Source of the DNA: an uncultured Eubacterium sp.
GTDB lineage: Bacteria > Bacillota > Clostridia > Oscillospirales > Acutalibacteraceae
NCBI GenBank assembly: GCA_934512155.1
Contig: CAKSWS010000001.1
Span: forward strand, 1-64,000
Reading direction: 5' to 3'
DNA: 64,000 nt
The stretch's first letter is position 1. Each line of letters begins with the position of its first letter. A program made the translations under genes and the position numbers. A model generated the notes under the pieces. The model ran no database searches and was not told where the DNA came from. It saw only the letters and a list, made by a program, of their open reading frames with translations. Of this stretch, positions 18,401-26,596 are shown one piece after another.

Positions 18401-19259
18401 TAATTATGCTTGAAAGTCCTTTCATAATAGCTTCTGCCACATCGGGTTTATTCATTGTGTAAATATGAATGTTATTTTGACCGTTTGCCATTAAGTCTAT
18501 AATTTGCTCTGTTGCGTAAATTATTCCTGCTTGTTTCATGGATTCGGGTTTGTCGCCGAAACGCTCTACTATTTTTTCAAATTTTTTAGGGAACGCACAG
18601 CCGGAAAGCTCTACCGAGCGTTTAATTTGGTTGGCATTCGTTATCGGCATAATGCCGGCAATAAGCGGCACGTTAATGCCTTTTATTTCGCAATTTTCTT
18701 TAAAGCGAAGAAAAACTTCATTGTCAAAAAACATTTGGGTTGTTAAAAAGTCTACTCCGCAGTCTACCTTATATTTAAGGTGGTCAATATCTTCAACTAA
18801 ATTTTTGCTGTCGGGGTGAACTTCCGGGTAGCAAGCGCCGCCGATGCAAAAATCACCCTTTGATTTAATAACTTTTACCAAATCGCTTGCGTGGTGAAAG
18901 TATTGTTCGTCCGGAAAAGTGAAGCCCTGGGGAATATCGCCTCTCAGGGCAAGAATATTTTCAACCCCATGTTCTTTAAGTTCGTCTATAACATCCAAAA
19001 CCTTGTCCTTTGTTGAGGTAAGGCATGTAAGATGTGAAAGGGGAGTAATGCCGGCGTTTTTAATTGCCGTGGCAATTTCTGTTGTAAAGCCGGATGTTGT
19101 GCCTGCCGCACCGTATGTTACGCTCATAAAAGCAGGGTTGCTTTTTGCCATTTTTGCAACTACTTCTTTTGTGTTTTCAATCTTATCCCACTGTTTTGGA
19201 GGAAAAACTTCAAATGAAATATTGACCTTGTTTTCTTTTAATATATTAGATATTTTCAT
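18393..19259 (-). CDS. metF: Methylenetetrahydrofolate reductase
   Basis: Flavoprotein TIM barrel making 5-methyl-THF, the methyl donor for MetH. 288 residues. SFEVFPPK at the N-terminus, catalytic Glu in that motif, SVTYGA, LRGD (LALRGDIP), GGACYPEVHP, TTQMFFD and AGIMPI are all in order. First of the metF-activation-metH operon. No SAM or cobalamin riboswitch is visible upstream; instead there is a promoter overlapping a palindrome. Confidence 0.95.
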   Translation of the reverse strand: MKISNILKENKVNISFEVFPPKQWDKIENTKEVVAKMAKSNPAFMSVTYGAAGTTSGFTTEIATAIKNAGITPLSHLTCLTSTKDKVLDVIDELKEHGVENILALRGDIPQGFTFPDEQYFHHASDLVKVIKSKGDFCIGGACYPEVHPDSKNLVEDIDHLKYKVDCGVDFLTTQMFFDNEVFLRFKENCEIKGINVPLIAGIMPITNANQIKRSVELSGCAFPKKFEKIVERFGDKPESMKQAGIIYATEQIIDLMANGQNNIHIYTMNKPDVAEAIMKGLSSIINE

Positions 19260-19302
19260 ATTAATTACCTCTATACGTTTGGTAGCAAATTACATACATT
19301 AC

Positions 19303-19349
19303 AGTGTAACAAATTACGGCGGTAATTTCAAGTTATTTCATATAACTTG
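19303..19349 (-). promoter_or_regulatory. metF promoter with overlapping palindromic operator
   Basis: Minus-strand TTGAAA (19326-19331), 17 bases, TACACT (19303-19308). A perfect palindrome CAAGTTAT-N5-ATAACTTG at 19329-19349 overlaps the -35 box and the end of the small gene upstream, a good repressor site candidate. Confidence 0.6.
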
Positions 19350-19517
19350 GGTGTTGTTTTCATTACGGTTTAAATTGTTAAAAGCGGCAATGGTTGTCAA
19401 ATTGTCTCCAAGTCGGATAAAGAATGCGGAAAGTGCTGCTGTTTCGTCAGGCGTTTTGCTTTTTGCAATGGTGCAGGAAAGAGCGCTTATGCTAACATTT
19501 GCGGTGCATCCGTTCAC
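19338..19517 (-). CDS. Small DUF6774-like protein
   Basis: A 59-codon frame with GTG start at 19517 and AAAGAGG about nine bases upstream. The protein has two central Cys/Ala-rich stretches and the segment ETAALSAFFIRLGDNLTTIAA, split by context into helix-like blocks, strongly reminiscent of small clostridial proteins grouped as DUF6774 (S-L-x-C...ALL...F-x-Q-LGD-L-T-I-A). It ends inside the metF promoter/operator region. Function unknown. It could be co-transcribed with metF from a more distal promoter. Confidence 0.55.
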   Translation of the reverse strand: MNGCTANVSISALSCTIAKSKTPDETAALSAFFIRLGDNLTTIAAFNNLNRNENNTQVI

Positions 19518-19619
19518 AAACGCACGCCTCTTTTTGTAAATTATAAATTAGAAAAACATATGAAAATGAAAGAAAATAAAAGAAAAAACGAGCAACTAAA
19601 GATTATTTAAAATTAGGTG

Positions 19620-19648
19620 TTGACACTTAAAAAGCCGTATGCTATTAT
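19620..19648 (+). promoter_or_regulatory. Promoter of rplM-rpsI
   Basis: TTGACA, 17 bases, TATTAT. About 50 nt of leader follow, with a small stem (GCACGC/GCGT region) that may belong to an L13 leader; this is not certain. Confidence 0.8.
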
Positions 19649-19698
19649 ATGTAAGCACGCAAAAAGCGTAACAATTATTTTGAATCGGAGGAATAACT

Positions 19699-20127
19699 AT
19701 GTCAACATTTATGCCAAAGGCAAACGAAGTTGAACGCAAATGGTATGTAATTGACGCTGCAGATAAGCCGCTTGGCCGTGTTGCTGCACAGGCTGCAACT
19801 CTTCTCAGAGGCAAGCATAAGCCAATTTTCACACCTAATGTAGATTGCGGCGATTTCGTAATCATTATTAACACAGATAAAGCCATCCTTACAGGCGATA
19901 AGCTTAACAAAAAGTTATATCAGCATCACACAGGTTATATCGGCAACCTTAAGGAAGTTAAATATGGCACTCTCATGAACGAAAAAAGCGATTTTGCTAT
20001 GGAACTTGCAGTTAAGGGTATGATTCCTAACTCAACTCAAGGCAGAAAGCAGCTTACAAGATGCCACATTTACAAGGGCGCAGACCATAAGCACGAGGCT
20101 CAGCAGCCGGTTGCTTGGGAAATTTAA
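19699..20127 (+). CDS. rplM: 50S ribosomal protein L13
   Basis: 142 residues, the normal length, starting behind CGGAGGAA. Family blocks W-x-V-I-DAADKPLGR, LRGKHKPIFTPNVDCGD and GMIPNS are present. It binds 23S rRNA early in large-subunit assembly. Paired with rpsI 16 bases downstream, as in nearly all bacteria. Confidence 0.97.
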   Translation: MSTFMPKANEVERKWYVIDAADKPLGRVAAQAATLLRGKHKPIFTPNVDCGDFVIIINTDKAILTGDKLNKKLYQHHTGYIGNLKEVKYGTLMNEKSDFAMELAVKGMIPNSTQGRKQLTRCHIYKGADHKHEAQQPVAWEI

Positions 20128-20143
20128 GGGAGGTTTATAGATT

Positions 20144-20542
20144 ATGTACGAAACAAATCCTTATTTCTACGGAACAGGCAGAAGAAAAGAATCTGTTGCT
20201 CGTGTTCGTGTTTATGCAGGCACAGGCAAAATCACAATTAATGACAGAGATATTGATGATTATTTCGGTCTTGATACACTTAAATTAATCGTTCGTCAGC
20301 CTCTTGCTTTAACAGAAACAACTGAAAAGTTTGACATTGTTTGTCGTGTAAACGGCGGCGGTGTTACAGGCCAGGCAGGTGCAATCCGCCACGGTATTGC
20401 AAGAGCTCTTCTTCAGTATGATGAATCACTTCGTCCTGCACTTAAGAAAGCCGGCTTCCTTACTCGTGACCCACGTATGAAGGAAAGAAAGAAATACGGT
20501 CTCAAAGCAGCTCGTCGTGCACCACAGTTCTCAAAGAGATAA
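20144..20542 (+). CDS. rpsI: 30S ribosomal protein S9
   Basis: 132 residues; [13 protein letters not shown] near the N-terminus and the basic C-terminal tail ending in APQFSKR, which reaches the P-site tRNA. The last codons belong to a sequence that is repeated 166 bases downstream (see repeat entries). No standard terminator follows; a repeat array and a restriction-modification pair are inserted there. Confidence 0.97.
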   Translation: MYETNPYFYGTGRRKESVARVRVYAGTGKITINDRDIDDYFGLDTLKLIVRQPLALTETTEKFDIVCRVNGGGVTGQAGAIRHGIARALLQYDESLRPALKKAGFLTRDPRMKERKKYGLKAARRAPQFSKR

Positions 20543-20742
20543 TCAGTGCAATTATTACAACAACACTTCCGTTTGGAGGTGTTGTTTTTTTGTGTAAGTT
20601 ATTTATCTCTTTGCTTCTGTGGGTCCTCGCAACACAGTTGCTGCGGCGGAGCTAAAAACAGTCCCCCGGACTGTTTTCATAACGCTCCTACAGCTCTCAA
20701 AGAGATAATCAGTGCAATTATTACAACAACACTTCCGTTTGG
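20525..20742. repeat. Duplicated rpsI 3' end (52-bp direct repeat, offset 166)
   Basis: The last 18 bases of rpsI and 34 bases beyond (20525-20576) recur at 20691-20742 with a single mismatch. The second copy is not attached to a gene and overlaps the end of the 137-bp repeat. Confidence 0.85.
20573..20709. repeat. 137-bp direct repeat, left copy
   Basis: Identical to 22896-23032 except for one base. It contains a perfect 10-bp hairpin AAAACAGTCC-CCC-GGACTGTTTT and is bounded internally by inverted 9-mers ATCTCTTTG and CAAAGAGAT (20605 and 20698). No coding role is seen. Confidence 0.9.
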
Positions 20743-20986
20743 GGCACACTCCGTAGGGAAGGTGCCCCCAAAGGATGGCTCTTGTATCTAAACTAAATAA
20801 TTGATTTCCTTAAGCGGTGTAGTCATTGGCTATGCCACTTTTTTGTTACACACCTTTTCAAAGTGTGTAATCCACTATGACACTTTCTCGAATACTCCGT
20901 GCAAAGATGTCAGTGGATTCTATCGGAATAGACAAAAAACGGTTGTAAAAATTTTTAGGATAAATAAAACTTAGTTACAAAAACAT
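20743..20986. other. Non-coding stretch before the restriction gene
   Basis: Holds a hairpin GGGGCAC...GTGCCCC at 20741-20766 and short inverted pieces (ACACACTTTGAAAAGGTGTGT type near 20850-20875). Both strands contain stops in every frame; it may be debris of a mobile element but I cannot identify it. Confidence 0.4.
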
Positions 20987-21015
20987 TTGATAATAATAGG
21001 CGTTTATGTTATGAT
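20987..21015 (+). promoter_or_regulatory. Promoter of the restriction-modification pair
   Basis: TTGATA, 17 bases, TATGAT, 21 bases before the start codon of the endonuclease gene. Confidence 0.65.
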
Positions 21016-21036
21016 TTATTAAAAGGCGGTGTTAAT

Positions 21037-21915
21037 ATGAGTTTTAATCATTTTATTGATACAATTATTGAGCTTTCCGGGACAAGAAAGTTTGCCGAAG
21101 CTTCTGAAGAAATCAAGATATATGTTAATGAATTAGACAGGCAAACAGTTATTAATATAGTAAAAGAAATTGGAACTATACCAGAATGTATTGAGGCAAG
21201 TTCTTCTTCCGAGAAATTATTTTCAAAAGCATCAGACTGTATTTTAGCTCGTTGTTTTTCAGAATTAGGTATGCCATCTATTGCGGTAAACGAGCGCGGT
21301 AACAGCGCAGATATTATTGCACGAAGTATCCACGGGTATACTTTGGTTGCAGATGCCAAAACATTTAGATTAAGCCGAACGGCAAAAAACCAAAAGGATT
21401 TTAAAATTGATACATTAAGTAACTGGCGTGGGTCAGAACACGATTTTGCATTACTTGTTGCTCCATATTTTCAATATCCTAACACTGTAAGTCAAATATA
21501 CGCATCTGCATTAGATAAGCAAGTGTGTCTGCTTTCGTGGGAACATATTTTGTTCTTATTAGAAAACAATGTAATGGAATCTGACATCTTAAGTTTAGAA
21601 GCTATTTGGAATGCTCCTGTTAGGCTGGCAAGAGATACACGGATAGCGTATGCTGATAGAATGAACTGTCAATTTCCTTATATAAATCAAATGCTTTGCG
21701 ACCGAATTGCAGTTCCAATCCAGAAATTTAATGAGCAGTTAGATGTTTGCAAAGATATTATTCGTAATAGAGGTAATTATGAATTAGAATATCTTAACAC
21801 TGAAAAAGAAGCAATAACAACGTTAACTAGAGAAGAAGCAATAGCTGAACTATTAAAAAGCAAAAAAGTTTTAGAAAGAATTTTAACGATTAAAAAATTT
21901 GTTTCATCCTTATAG
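21037..21915 (+). CDS. HindIII-like type II restriction endonuclease
   Basis: 292 residues, close to HindIII (300). From memory of the HindIII sequence the match runs through the whole protein, strongest in the catalytic region LVADAKTFRLSRTAKNQKD, where HindIII has the same block with DSK instead of DAK. The catalytic Asp106 and Lys108 of the PD-(D/E)xK centre correspond to Asp108 and Lys110 of HindIII. Cleavage of AAGCTT is therefore likely. The start has AAGGCGG upstream. Followed after 9 bases by the cognate methylase. The two genes look more AT-rich than the neighbouring operons, fitting transfer. Confidence 0.9.
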   Translation: MSFNHFIDTIIELSGTRKFAEASEEIKIYVNELDRQTVINIVKEIGTIPECIEASSSSEKLFSKASDCILARCFSELGMPSIAVNERGNSADIIARSIHGYTLVADAKTFRLSRTAKNQKDFKIDTLSNWRGSEHDFALLVAPYFQYPNTVSQIYASALDKQVCLLSWEHILFLLENNVMESDILSLEAIWNAPVRLARDTRIAYADRMNCQFPYINQMLCDRIAVPIQKFNEQLDVCKDIIRNRGNYELEYLNTEKEAITTLTREEAIAELLKSKKVLERILTIKKFVSSL

Positions 21916-21924
21916 GAGAATAAT

Positions 21925-22818
21925 ATGAGTGCTGTAATTTGCGGAGATTCGATTAAAGAAATAAAAAAAATTAGTGATAATTCAATACATTTAATACTTT
22001 CAGATATTCCTTATGGAATTTCATTTGATAAATGGGATGTTTTGCATAATAATACAAATTCAGCTTTGCTTGGAAAAAGTCCGGCACAAGATAAAAGCTC
22101 TGTTTTTAAAACACGAGGAAAACCCTTAAATGGTTGGTCAGAAGCTGATAAGCGGATCCCTTTGGAATATTATCAATGGTGTAGCAAATGGGCTTCCGAA
22201 TGGTTGAGAGTGCTTAAACCCGGTGCTAGTTGTTTCATATTTGCGGGTAGACGATATGCGCATAGGTGCATTTGTGCCTTAGAAGATGCTGGTTTTATAT
22301 TTAAGGATATGCTTTCTTGGCAAAAAGATGCTGCGGCTCATAGAGCTCAAAATGTTTCTGTTGTTTTTGACAAAAGGAACGATATTATAAATGCAGAAAA
22401 ATGGAATGGCTGGAAACTAGGTAATTTAAGACCGTTATTTGAACCAATTTTATGGTTTATGAAACCCTATGCAATTGGAGATACTTTAACAGATAATATT
22501 ATTCAAAATGAAGTTGGCGGATACAACGAAAGTGCTATCAAAAACAATCCCCTTTTAAATCAAGGGCTTGAAATATGTTCTAATATCATTAAGTGTAAAA
22601 CGGAAAAATCGGATAGGGGGCTACACCCTGCTCAAAAACCGATTGCACTTATGAAATATTTAATAGAACTAACCACTATAAAAGGGCAAACCGTATTAGA
22701 CCCTTTCTGTGGTTGTGGGTCAACGCTACAAGCTGCTAAGGAATTGGATAGAGAGTACATTGGTATTGAAATAAATCCAGATTATTACAACACGGTGTGC
22801 AAAAGGTTAGATGATTAA
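21925..22818 (+). CDS. HindIII-like adenine-N6 DNA methyltransferase
   Basis: 297 residues, beta-class order: catalytic motif IV (SDIPYG, DPPY type) near residue 31, target recognition in the middle, and SAM-binding motif I DPFCGCGST near residue 268. It is expected to protect host AAGCTT sites, which do occur in this window (for example 2299-2304). Motif KPIALMKYLIELTT before motif I is typical of this class. Ribosome binding site TAGGAGAA. A strong terminator follows. Confidence 0.92.
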   Translation: MSAVICGDSIKEIKKISDNSIHLILSDIPYGISFDKWDVLHNNTNSALLGKSPAQDKSSVFKTRGKPLNGWSEADKRIPLEYYQWCSKWASEWLRVLKPGASCFIFAGRRYAHRCICALEDAGFIFKDMLSWQKDAAAHRAQNVSVVFDKRNDIINAEKWNGWKLGNLRPLFEPILWFMKPYAIGDTLTDNIIQNEVGGYNESAIKNNPLLNQGLEICSNIIKCKTEKSDRGLHPAQKPIALMKYLIELTTIKGQTVLDPFCGCGSTLQAAKELDREYIGIEINPDYYNTVCKRLDD

Positions 22819-22859
22819 AACAGAAGTCAGGGAAAAATTAACCCTGACTTCTGTTTTTT
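22817..22859 (+). terminator. Terminator of the restriction-modification operon
   Basis: AACAGAAGTCAGGG and CCCTGACTTCTGTT arms, 9-nt loop, then a T-run. Confidence 0.9.
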
Positions 22860-22895
22860 GCAATAGGAAAATGACTTCTTTACGAAATGCCTCCC

Positions 22896-23032
22896 TTGGA
22901 GGTGTTGTTTTTTTGTGTAAGTTATTTATCTCTTTGCTTCTGTGGGTCCTCGCAACACAGTTGCTGCGGCGGAGCTAAAAACAGTCCCCCGGACTGTTTT
23001 CATAACGCTCCTACAGTTCTCAAAGAGATAAT
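22896..23032. repeat. 137-bp direct repeat, right copy
   Basis: Same sequence as 20573-20709 with one substitution (T at 23017 for C at 20694, the base found in the original rpsI end). Together the copies bracket the restriction-modification genes. Confidence 0.9.
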
Positions 23033-23040
23033 TTGGTACA

Positions 23041-23070
23041 AAAAAAGCACTCCAATCGGAGTGCTTTTTA
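23041..23070. terminator. Bidirectional terminator between the repeat and the TSUP gene
   Basis: AAAAAGCACTCC-AATC-GGAGTGCTTTTT is perfect and has T-runs on both strands. It ends transcription of the minus-strand permease gene. Confidence 0.85.
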
Positions 23071-23098
23071 TATAAACGGTGTTTATTTTGTGCCGGTT

Positions 23099-23869
23099 TT
23101 ATTTAATATATTTAAATCCTAAAATAACAATTCCCAAAACCGTAAGCACTATGCCGGTGGCTCTGTTTAAAGTTTTTGGTGTAGCTTTGTTTGCAAATTT
23201 TGCTGCAATTTGTGCCCATAAAAGTGTTGAAAGCATGCAGAAAACAAGGCACCAAACATCAGGTGCGCCGCCTATTGCAAAGTGGCTTATTGCACCTGTT
23301 AATGCTGTAAACGCCATAATAAATACACTTGTGCCAACGGCTGTTTTAAGCTCATAGCCTAAAATTGCGGTTAAAACAAGCAGCATCATCATTCCGCCGC
23401 CGGCTCCTATAAAGCCGCATATAAATCCGATTAAAACGCCAAAAATAACAGATTGAATAAGTCGCTTTTTTGCACTTACGCTCATCATTGCTTCTTTTGT
23501 TGTCATAACAGGCTTAACAATGAATTTAATGCCCAAAAGCATTGTCATTATAACGGAAAAGCTTCCCATTGCCGTGTTTGGCACTTTGCTTGAAACCCAG
23601 CTGCCAACCATTGTAAACAGCAACACGAAAACCATCATTACGCTGCCGTTTTTTATATCTATATTTTTATTTTTGCCGTAGGTATATGCAGATGTGGCAC
23701 TTGCCAAAACGTCGCTTGCCAGGGCAATTCCCACTGCTTCATAGGCAGGCATATCCAAAAAGGTAATAAGCATTGGGCTTATTACTGCGGCGGCACTCAT
23801 TCCTGCAAAGCCGGTACCCAGTCCGGCTCCTATTCCGGCAATAAAGCAAACAATAAATTTTACTAACAT
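23099..23869 (-). CDS. TSUP-family membrane permease (TauE/SafE)
   Basis: Integral membrane protein of 256 residues with about seven to eight hydrophobic segments and two internal halves. The family motifs are G-(A/I)-G-A-G-x-G-x-G near the N-terminus (GIGAGLGTGFAG) and GFIGAGGGMMMLL in the second half. Members export sulfite, sulfonates or other organic anions. I start at ATG 23869 (AAGGTG eight bases upstream); a GTG at 23878 is possible. Monocistronic, no neighbour that reveals the substrate. Confidence 0.85.
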   Translation of the reverse strand: MLVKFIVCFIAGIGAGLGTGFAGMSAAAVISPMLITFLDMPAYEAVGIALASDVLASATSAYTYGKNKNIDIKNGSVMMVFVLLFTMVGSWVSSKVPNTAMGSFSVIMTMLLGIKFIVKPVMTTKEAMMSVSAKKRLIQSVIFGVLIGFICGFIGAGGGMMMLLVLTAILGYELKTAVGTSVFIMAFTALTGAISHFAIGGAPDVWCLVFCMLSTLLWAQIAAKFANKATPKTLNRATGIVLTVLGIVILGFKYIK

Positions 23870-24051
23870 ACATAACACCTTAATTTTTTAAATCACAAAG
23901 AGTTATTGTATTCTTATTTCATTACGTTTTCAATATTAACTGCAAAAGATTAACAAATCCGTAAAAATTTGTTTTTACTTTAAATTTACCCCTTATATAG
24001 TTATAAATTGTAAATTTTATATAATATTTTATATTTTATTAGTGTAAACTA

Positions 24052-24080
24052 TTGCAGAATTGTTAAATTGCTGTTAAAAT
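24052..24080 (+). promoter_or_regulatory. Probable promoter of the GPH symporter gene
   Basis: TTGCAG, 17 bases, TAAAAT, 35 bases before the start codon. The 170 bases upstream are AT-rich and show nothing else. Confidence 0.55.
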
Positions 24081-24114
24081 AAAGTGAAATTTTTATCAGA
24101 AAAGGGGTGCTTTA

Positions 24115-25620
24115 ATGGCTGAAGTTAAAGAACAGCAAAAAAAGTACATGAAGTTTTCTGAGATTATTACCTTTGGTATCGGCTTATTCGGTGTGGCTCT
24201 TATGACAGGCTGGATGCCGGACTATACGGCAACTTTCTTTGCAGACTTCGCATTTAAAGGTAAGGGATTTGATTCCGCAACAATGGCAAACGCTATTTCA
24301 ATGGTATTCGGCGTTGCAGGCTTTGTTGGCGCAATTTGCGAATTGGTTATCGGTTACCTTGTAGACAGAACAAAAACAAAATTCGGTAAAGTTAAACCTT
24401 GGGTAGGTTTTGGTGTAATTCCCCTTGCAATAGTTTCTATGCTTGTTTTCGTTGCACCTAATTTTACATCCGAAACAATGGCAATTGTGTGGATGTTTAT
24501 TGTTTATTGCCTTTACACGGCAGTTTCTTGTGCTGTTGAAAGCCCTGCAAACTGCTTCGGTTCTCTTTGCTCACCAAATCCAAGCGAACGCTCTACGGCA
24601 ATATCAATCGCATCATTCCTTCGTTCGGTAGGTCAATCCGGCGGTATGGTTGTTGTTATGGTAGTAGGCATTATTATGAAAGCTCTTATGGGCAAACAGC
24701 AGTATAAGAATGCCGAGGGTCAGGGTCTTGACCTTATTATTTCAACAGCTGTTTGTGCAGTAGGTCTTGTTCTTTTTGTAATGATTTTCTTTGCAAATAA
24801 TAAAGAGCGTGTTCCTTTCACACAGGAAAAGGTTAGTATTAAAGACTCTTTAAAAGTAGTTTTCGGCAATAAAAACCTTCTTATGGTTTCATTAACAAAA
24901 CTTTGCGGTTTCGGCAGAGGTGTTTACGGCACGGTTTCACTTTATATTGCTATTTATCTTTTAGGTTCAAAGGATTTAAAATTAGGTCTTCTTCTTCCTA
25001 TGGGTATAGGCACGGCAGTGGGTACACTTCTTGTTAACTTTGTTTTAAAGAAGTTTTCAACAAAGCAAACATTTATTATGTTCTGCATTTACGGTGCATC
25101 TTCACTTGCAATTCTTTACCTTGTTTCAAGTGCGATCGGCTTTAACAAAACACTTATCGTTCCGTTCCTTATTATCAACTTCTTCTGTGGTATTCAGCAT
25201 GGTAACACAAACACAACTCCAAACATTATGATTGCCGATTGTGTAGACGAAATTGAATATAAAACAGGTAAACGTCAAGACGGTATTGCTTATGCAGGTT
25301 ACGGACTTTTCTCAAAAATTGCGTCTGCATTTACAAAAAGTCTTGGTCCTTGGCTTCTTTACAGTTGGTCAAAATATGCTGTTTCACAGGATATTAACGT
25401 GGCTTACGCTCCGCAAACAGACCAAACACTTAATCGTCTTCTTATGATTTACACAATCATTCCGGCAATATTTGTTTTGCTTCAAATGGTGCCTATTTTC
25501 TTCTATGATAATGTAGGCAAGAAGAAAGAAACAATTACCGCAGCTCTTGAAGAACGCCGTGCAGCAGCTGCTGCTAAAAACGGCGAACAGGCAAGCGATA
25601 ATTTGGAAGCAGCAGAATAA
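24115..25620 (+). CDS. GPH-family sugar:cation symporter (MFS)
   Basis: 501 residues with about twelve membrane segments; the loop VDRTKTKFGKVKPWV (about 83-97) is the family signature DRTxTRxGRxRPW of glycoside-pentoside-hexuronide symporters. The second half shows the ADCVDEIEYKTGKRQDG block also typical of the family (MelB/XylP group). It imports a mono- or oligosaccharide with a cation; the substrate cannot be told because no sugar enzyme is adjacent. An Ala/Glu-rich cytoplasmic tail ends the protein. Coupled to the next gene by a 14-base gap. Confidence 0.9.
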   Translation: MAEVKEQQKKYMKFSEIITFGIGLFGVALMTGWMPDYTATFFADFAFKGKGFDSATMANAISMVFGVAGFVGAICELVIGYLVDRTKTKFGKVKPWVGFGVIPLAIVSMLVFVAPNFTSETMAIVWMFIVYCLYTAVSCAVESPANCFGSLCSPNPSERSTAISIASFLRSVGQSGGMVVVMVVGIIMKALMGKQQYKNAEGQGLDLIISTAVCAVGLVLFVMIFFANNKERVPFTQEKVSIKDSLKVVFGNKNLLMVSLTKLCGFGRGVYGTVSLYIAIYLLGSKDLKLGLLLPMGIGTAVGTLLVNFVLKKFSTKQTFIMFCIYGASSLAILYLVSSAIGFNKTLIVPFLIINFFCGIQHGNTNTTPNIMIADCVDEIEYKTGKRQDGIAYAGYGLFSKIASAFTKSLGPWLLYSWSKYAVSQDINVAYAPQTDQTLNRLLMIYTIIPAIFVLLQMVPIFFYDNVGKKKETITAALEERRAAAAAKNGEQASDNLEAAE

Positions 25621-25634
25621 GGAGGGTGATTGAG

Positions 25635-26576
25635 ATGAAAGAAAACAACAAAAAATTCAATTACGGCCTTTATGCTGTGGCTGCTTTTGCCATTGTAACT
25701 GCCATTATTGTTATAATTACATTGTTTACATTTAAAAGTAAATATGTTGCTTTTGATACAGACAAAATGGCTGTAAGTTTTACCGATTCTGTTATTCAAA
25801 GCGGCGACGGTTATAACGCTTACAAATATACACTTGTTTCAAAAAGCGATAAATACGGCGATTTTATTCGTGAAAATTATATTTATCCTATTGTTTATCC
25901 CGGCTATTCATCTGATTTAAGCAAGGATGAAAAAAAGCAGATTAAGGAAAGAGGATATGATAACGATACTTATAAGTCCGACGCTACCTTAAATGACGAC
26001 GGTACTCTTTCAGGTAAGCTTAATGACACAATGTATCCTTATTATGTTGAGCTTTTAGAGCAATACGGTTGGGATGATTATGACGCTGTGTTTACAAATT
26101 ATTTCAATAAGCTTGTTGAAGTTCGTCAGCAAATCTTTGGCGACGATTATATGAGCGATGAAATTATGTTTACCGCTCTTGAGGCAAATGTTGCTTCTTA
26201 CGGCAGCCATTTAACAGGCACAGAGGTTGAATATGCTTCCGACGGTGTAACTGTTATTCAAGACAAAACAAAAGGCGCTTATCAGGAAAAATACGGCGAA
26301 GATTATAAAATTACTTCTACCGTTGCAGACTCTTATACTATTGAAGATTTGGCAGGTTATGTTGCAAATCTTGACGCAAATGTTCTTGCTACATACGGCG
26401 TTGCTCCGGAAGATATTTCCGAAGTTCAGGAAGTAACCGTTAACTGTGCGTTGGAAGACGGCACAATCATTGCAACACAAGTTGTTTATGAGGTTAAAAT
26501 CGGTCATACCTGGTATGTTGATAATTTAACAACAAACACATCTTCAATTTATGCAGTTGAAGAAGCAGTGGGTTAA
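25635..26576 (+). CDS. Membrane-anchored protein of unknown function, partner of the symporter
   Basis: 313 residues from ATG 25635, which follows GGAGGGTG; an in-frame GTG at 25626 is too close to that site. One membrane span at about residues 12-33 is followed by an acidic, Tyr-rich exterior domain (many YGDY/DDYD patches) with no Cys. I do not recognise the family. Being directly behind the symporter, it may be an accessory or sugar-binding factor outside the membrane (inference). Confidence 0.7.
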   Translation: MKENNKKFNYGLYAVAAFAIVTAIIVIITLFTFKSKYVAFDTDKMAVSFTDSVIQSGDGYNAYKYTLVSKSDKYGDFIRENYIYPIVYPGYSSDLSKDEKKQIKERGYDNDTYKSDATLNDDGTLSGKLNDTMYPYYVELLEQYGWDDYDAVFTNYFNKLVEVRQQIFGDDYMSDEIMFTALEANVASYGSHLTGTEVEYASDGVTVIQDKTKGAYQEKYGEDYKITSTVADSYTIEDLAGYVANLDANVLATYGVAPEDISEVQEVTVNCALEDGTIIATQVVYEVKIGHTWYVDNLTTNTSSIYAVEEAVG

Positions 26577-26596
26577 TACAATTTAACAGCATAACA

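Noticed and set aside
20546-20791. Open frames of 60-80 codons in both 137-bp repeats
   Set aside because: The same short frame occurs in both repeat copies, has no ribosome binding site and no resemblance to a protein family; it is a by-product of the repeat.
20743-20986. Fragment of a serine recombinase or transposase
   Set aside because: Translation in all frames shows early stops and no recognisable motif, so it is left as unassigned sequence.
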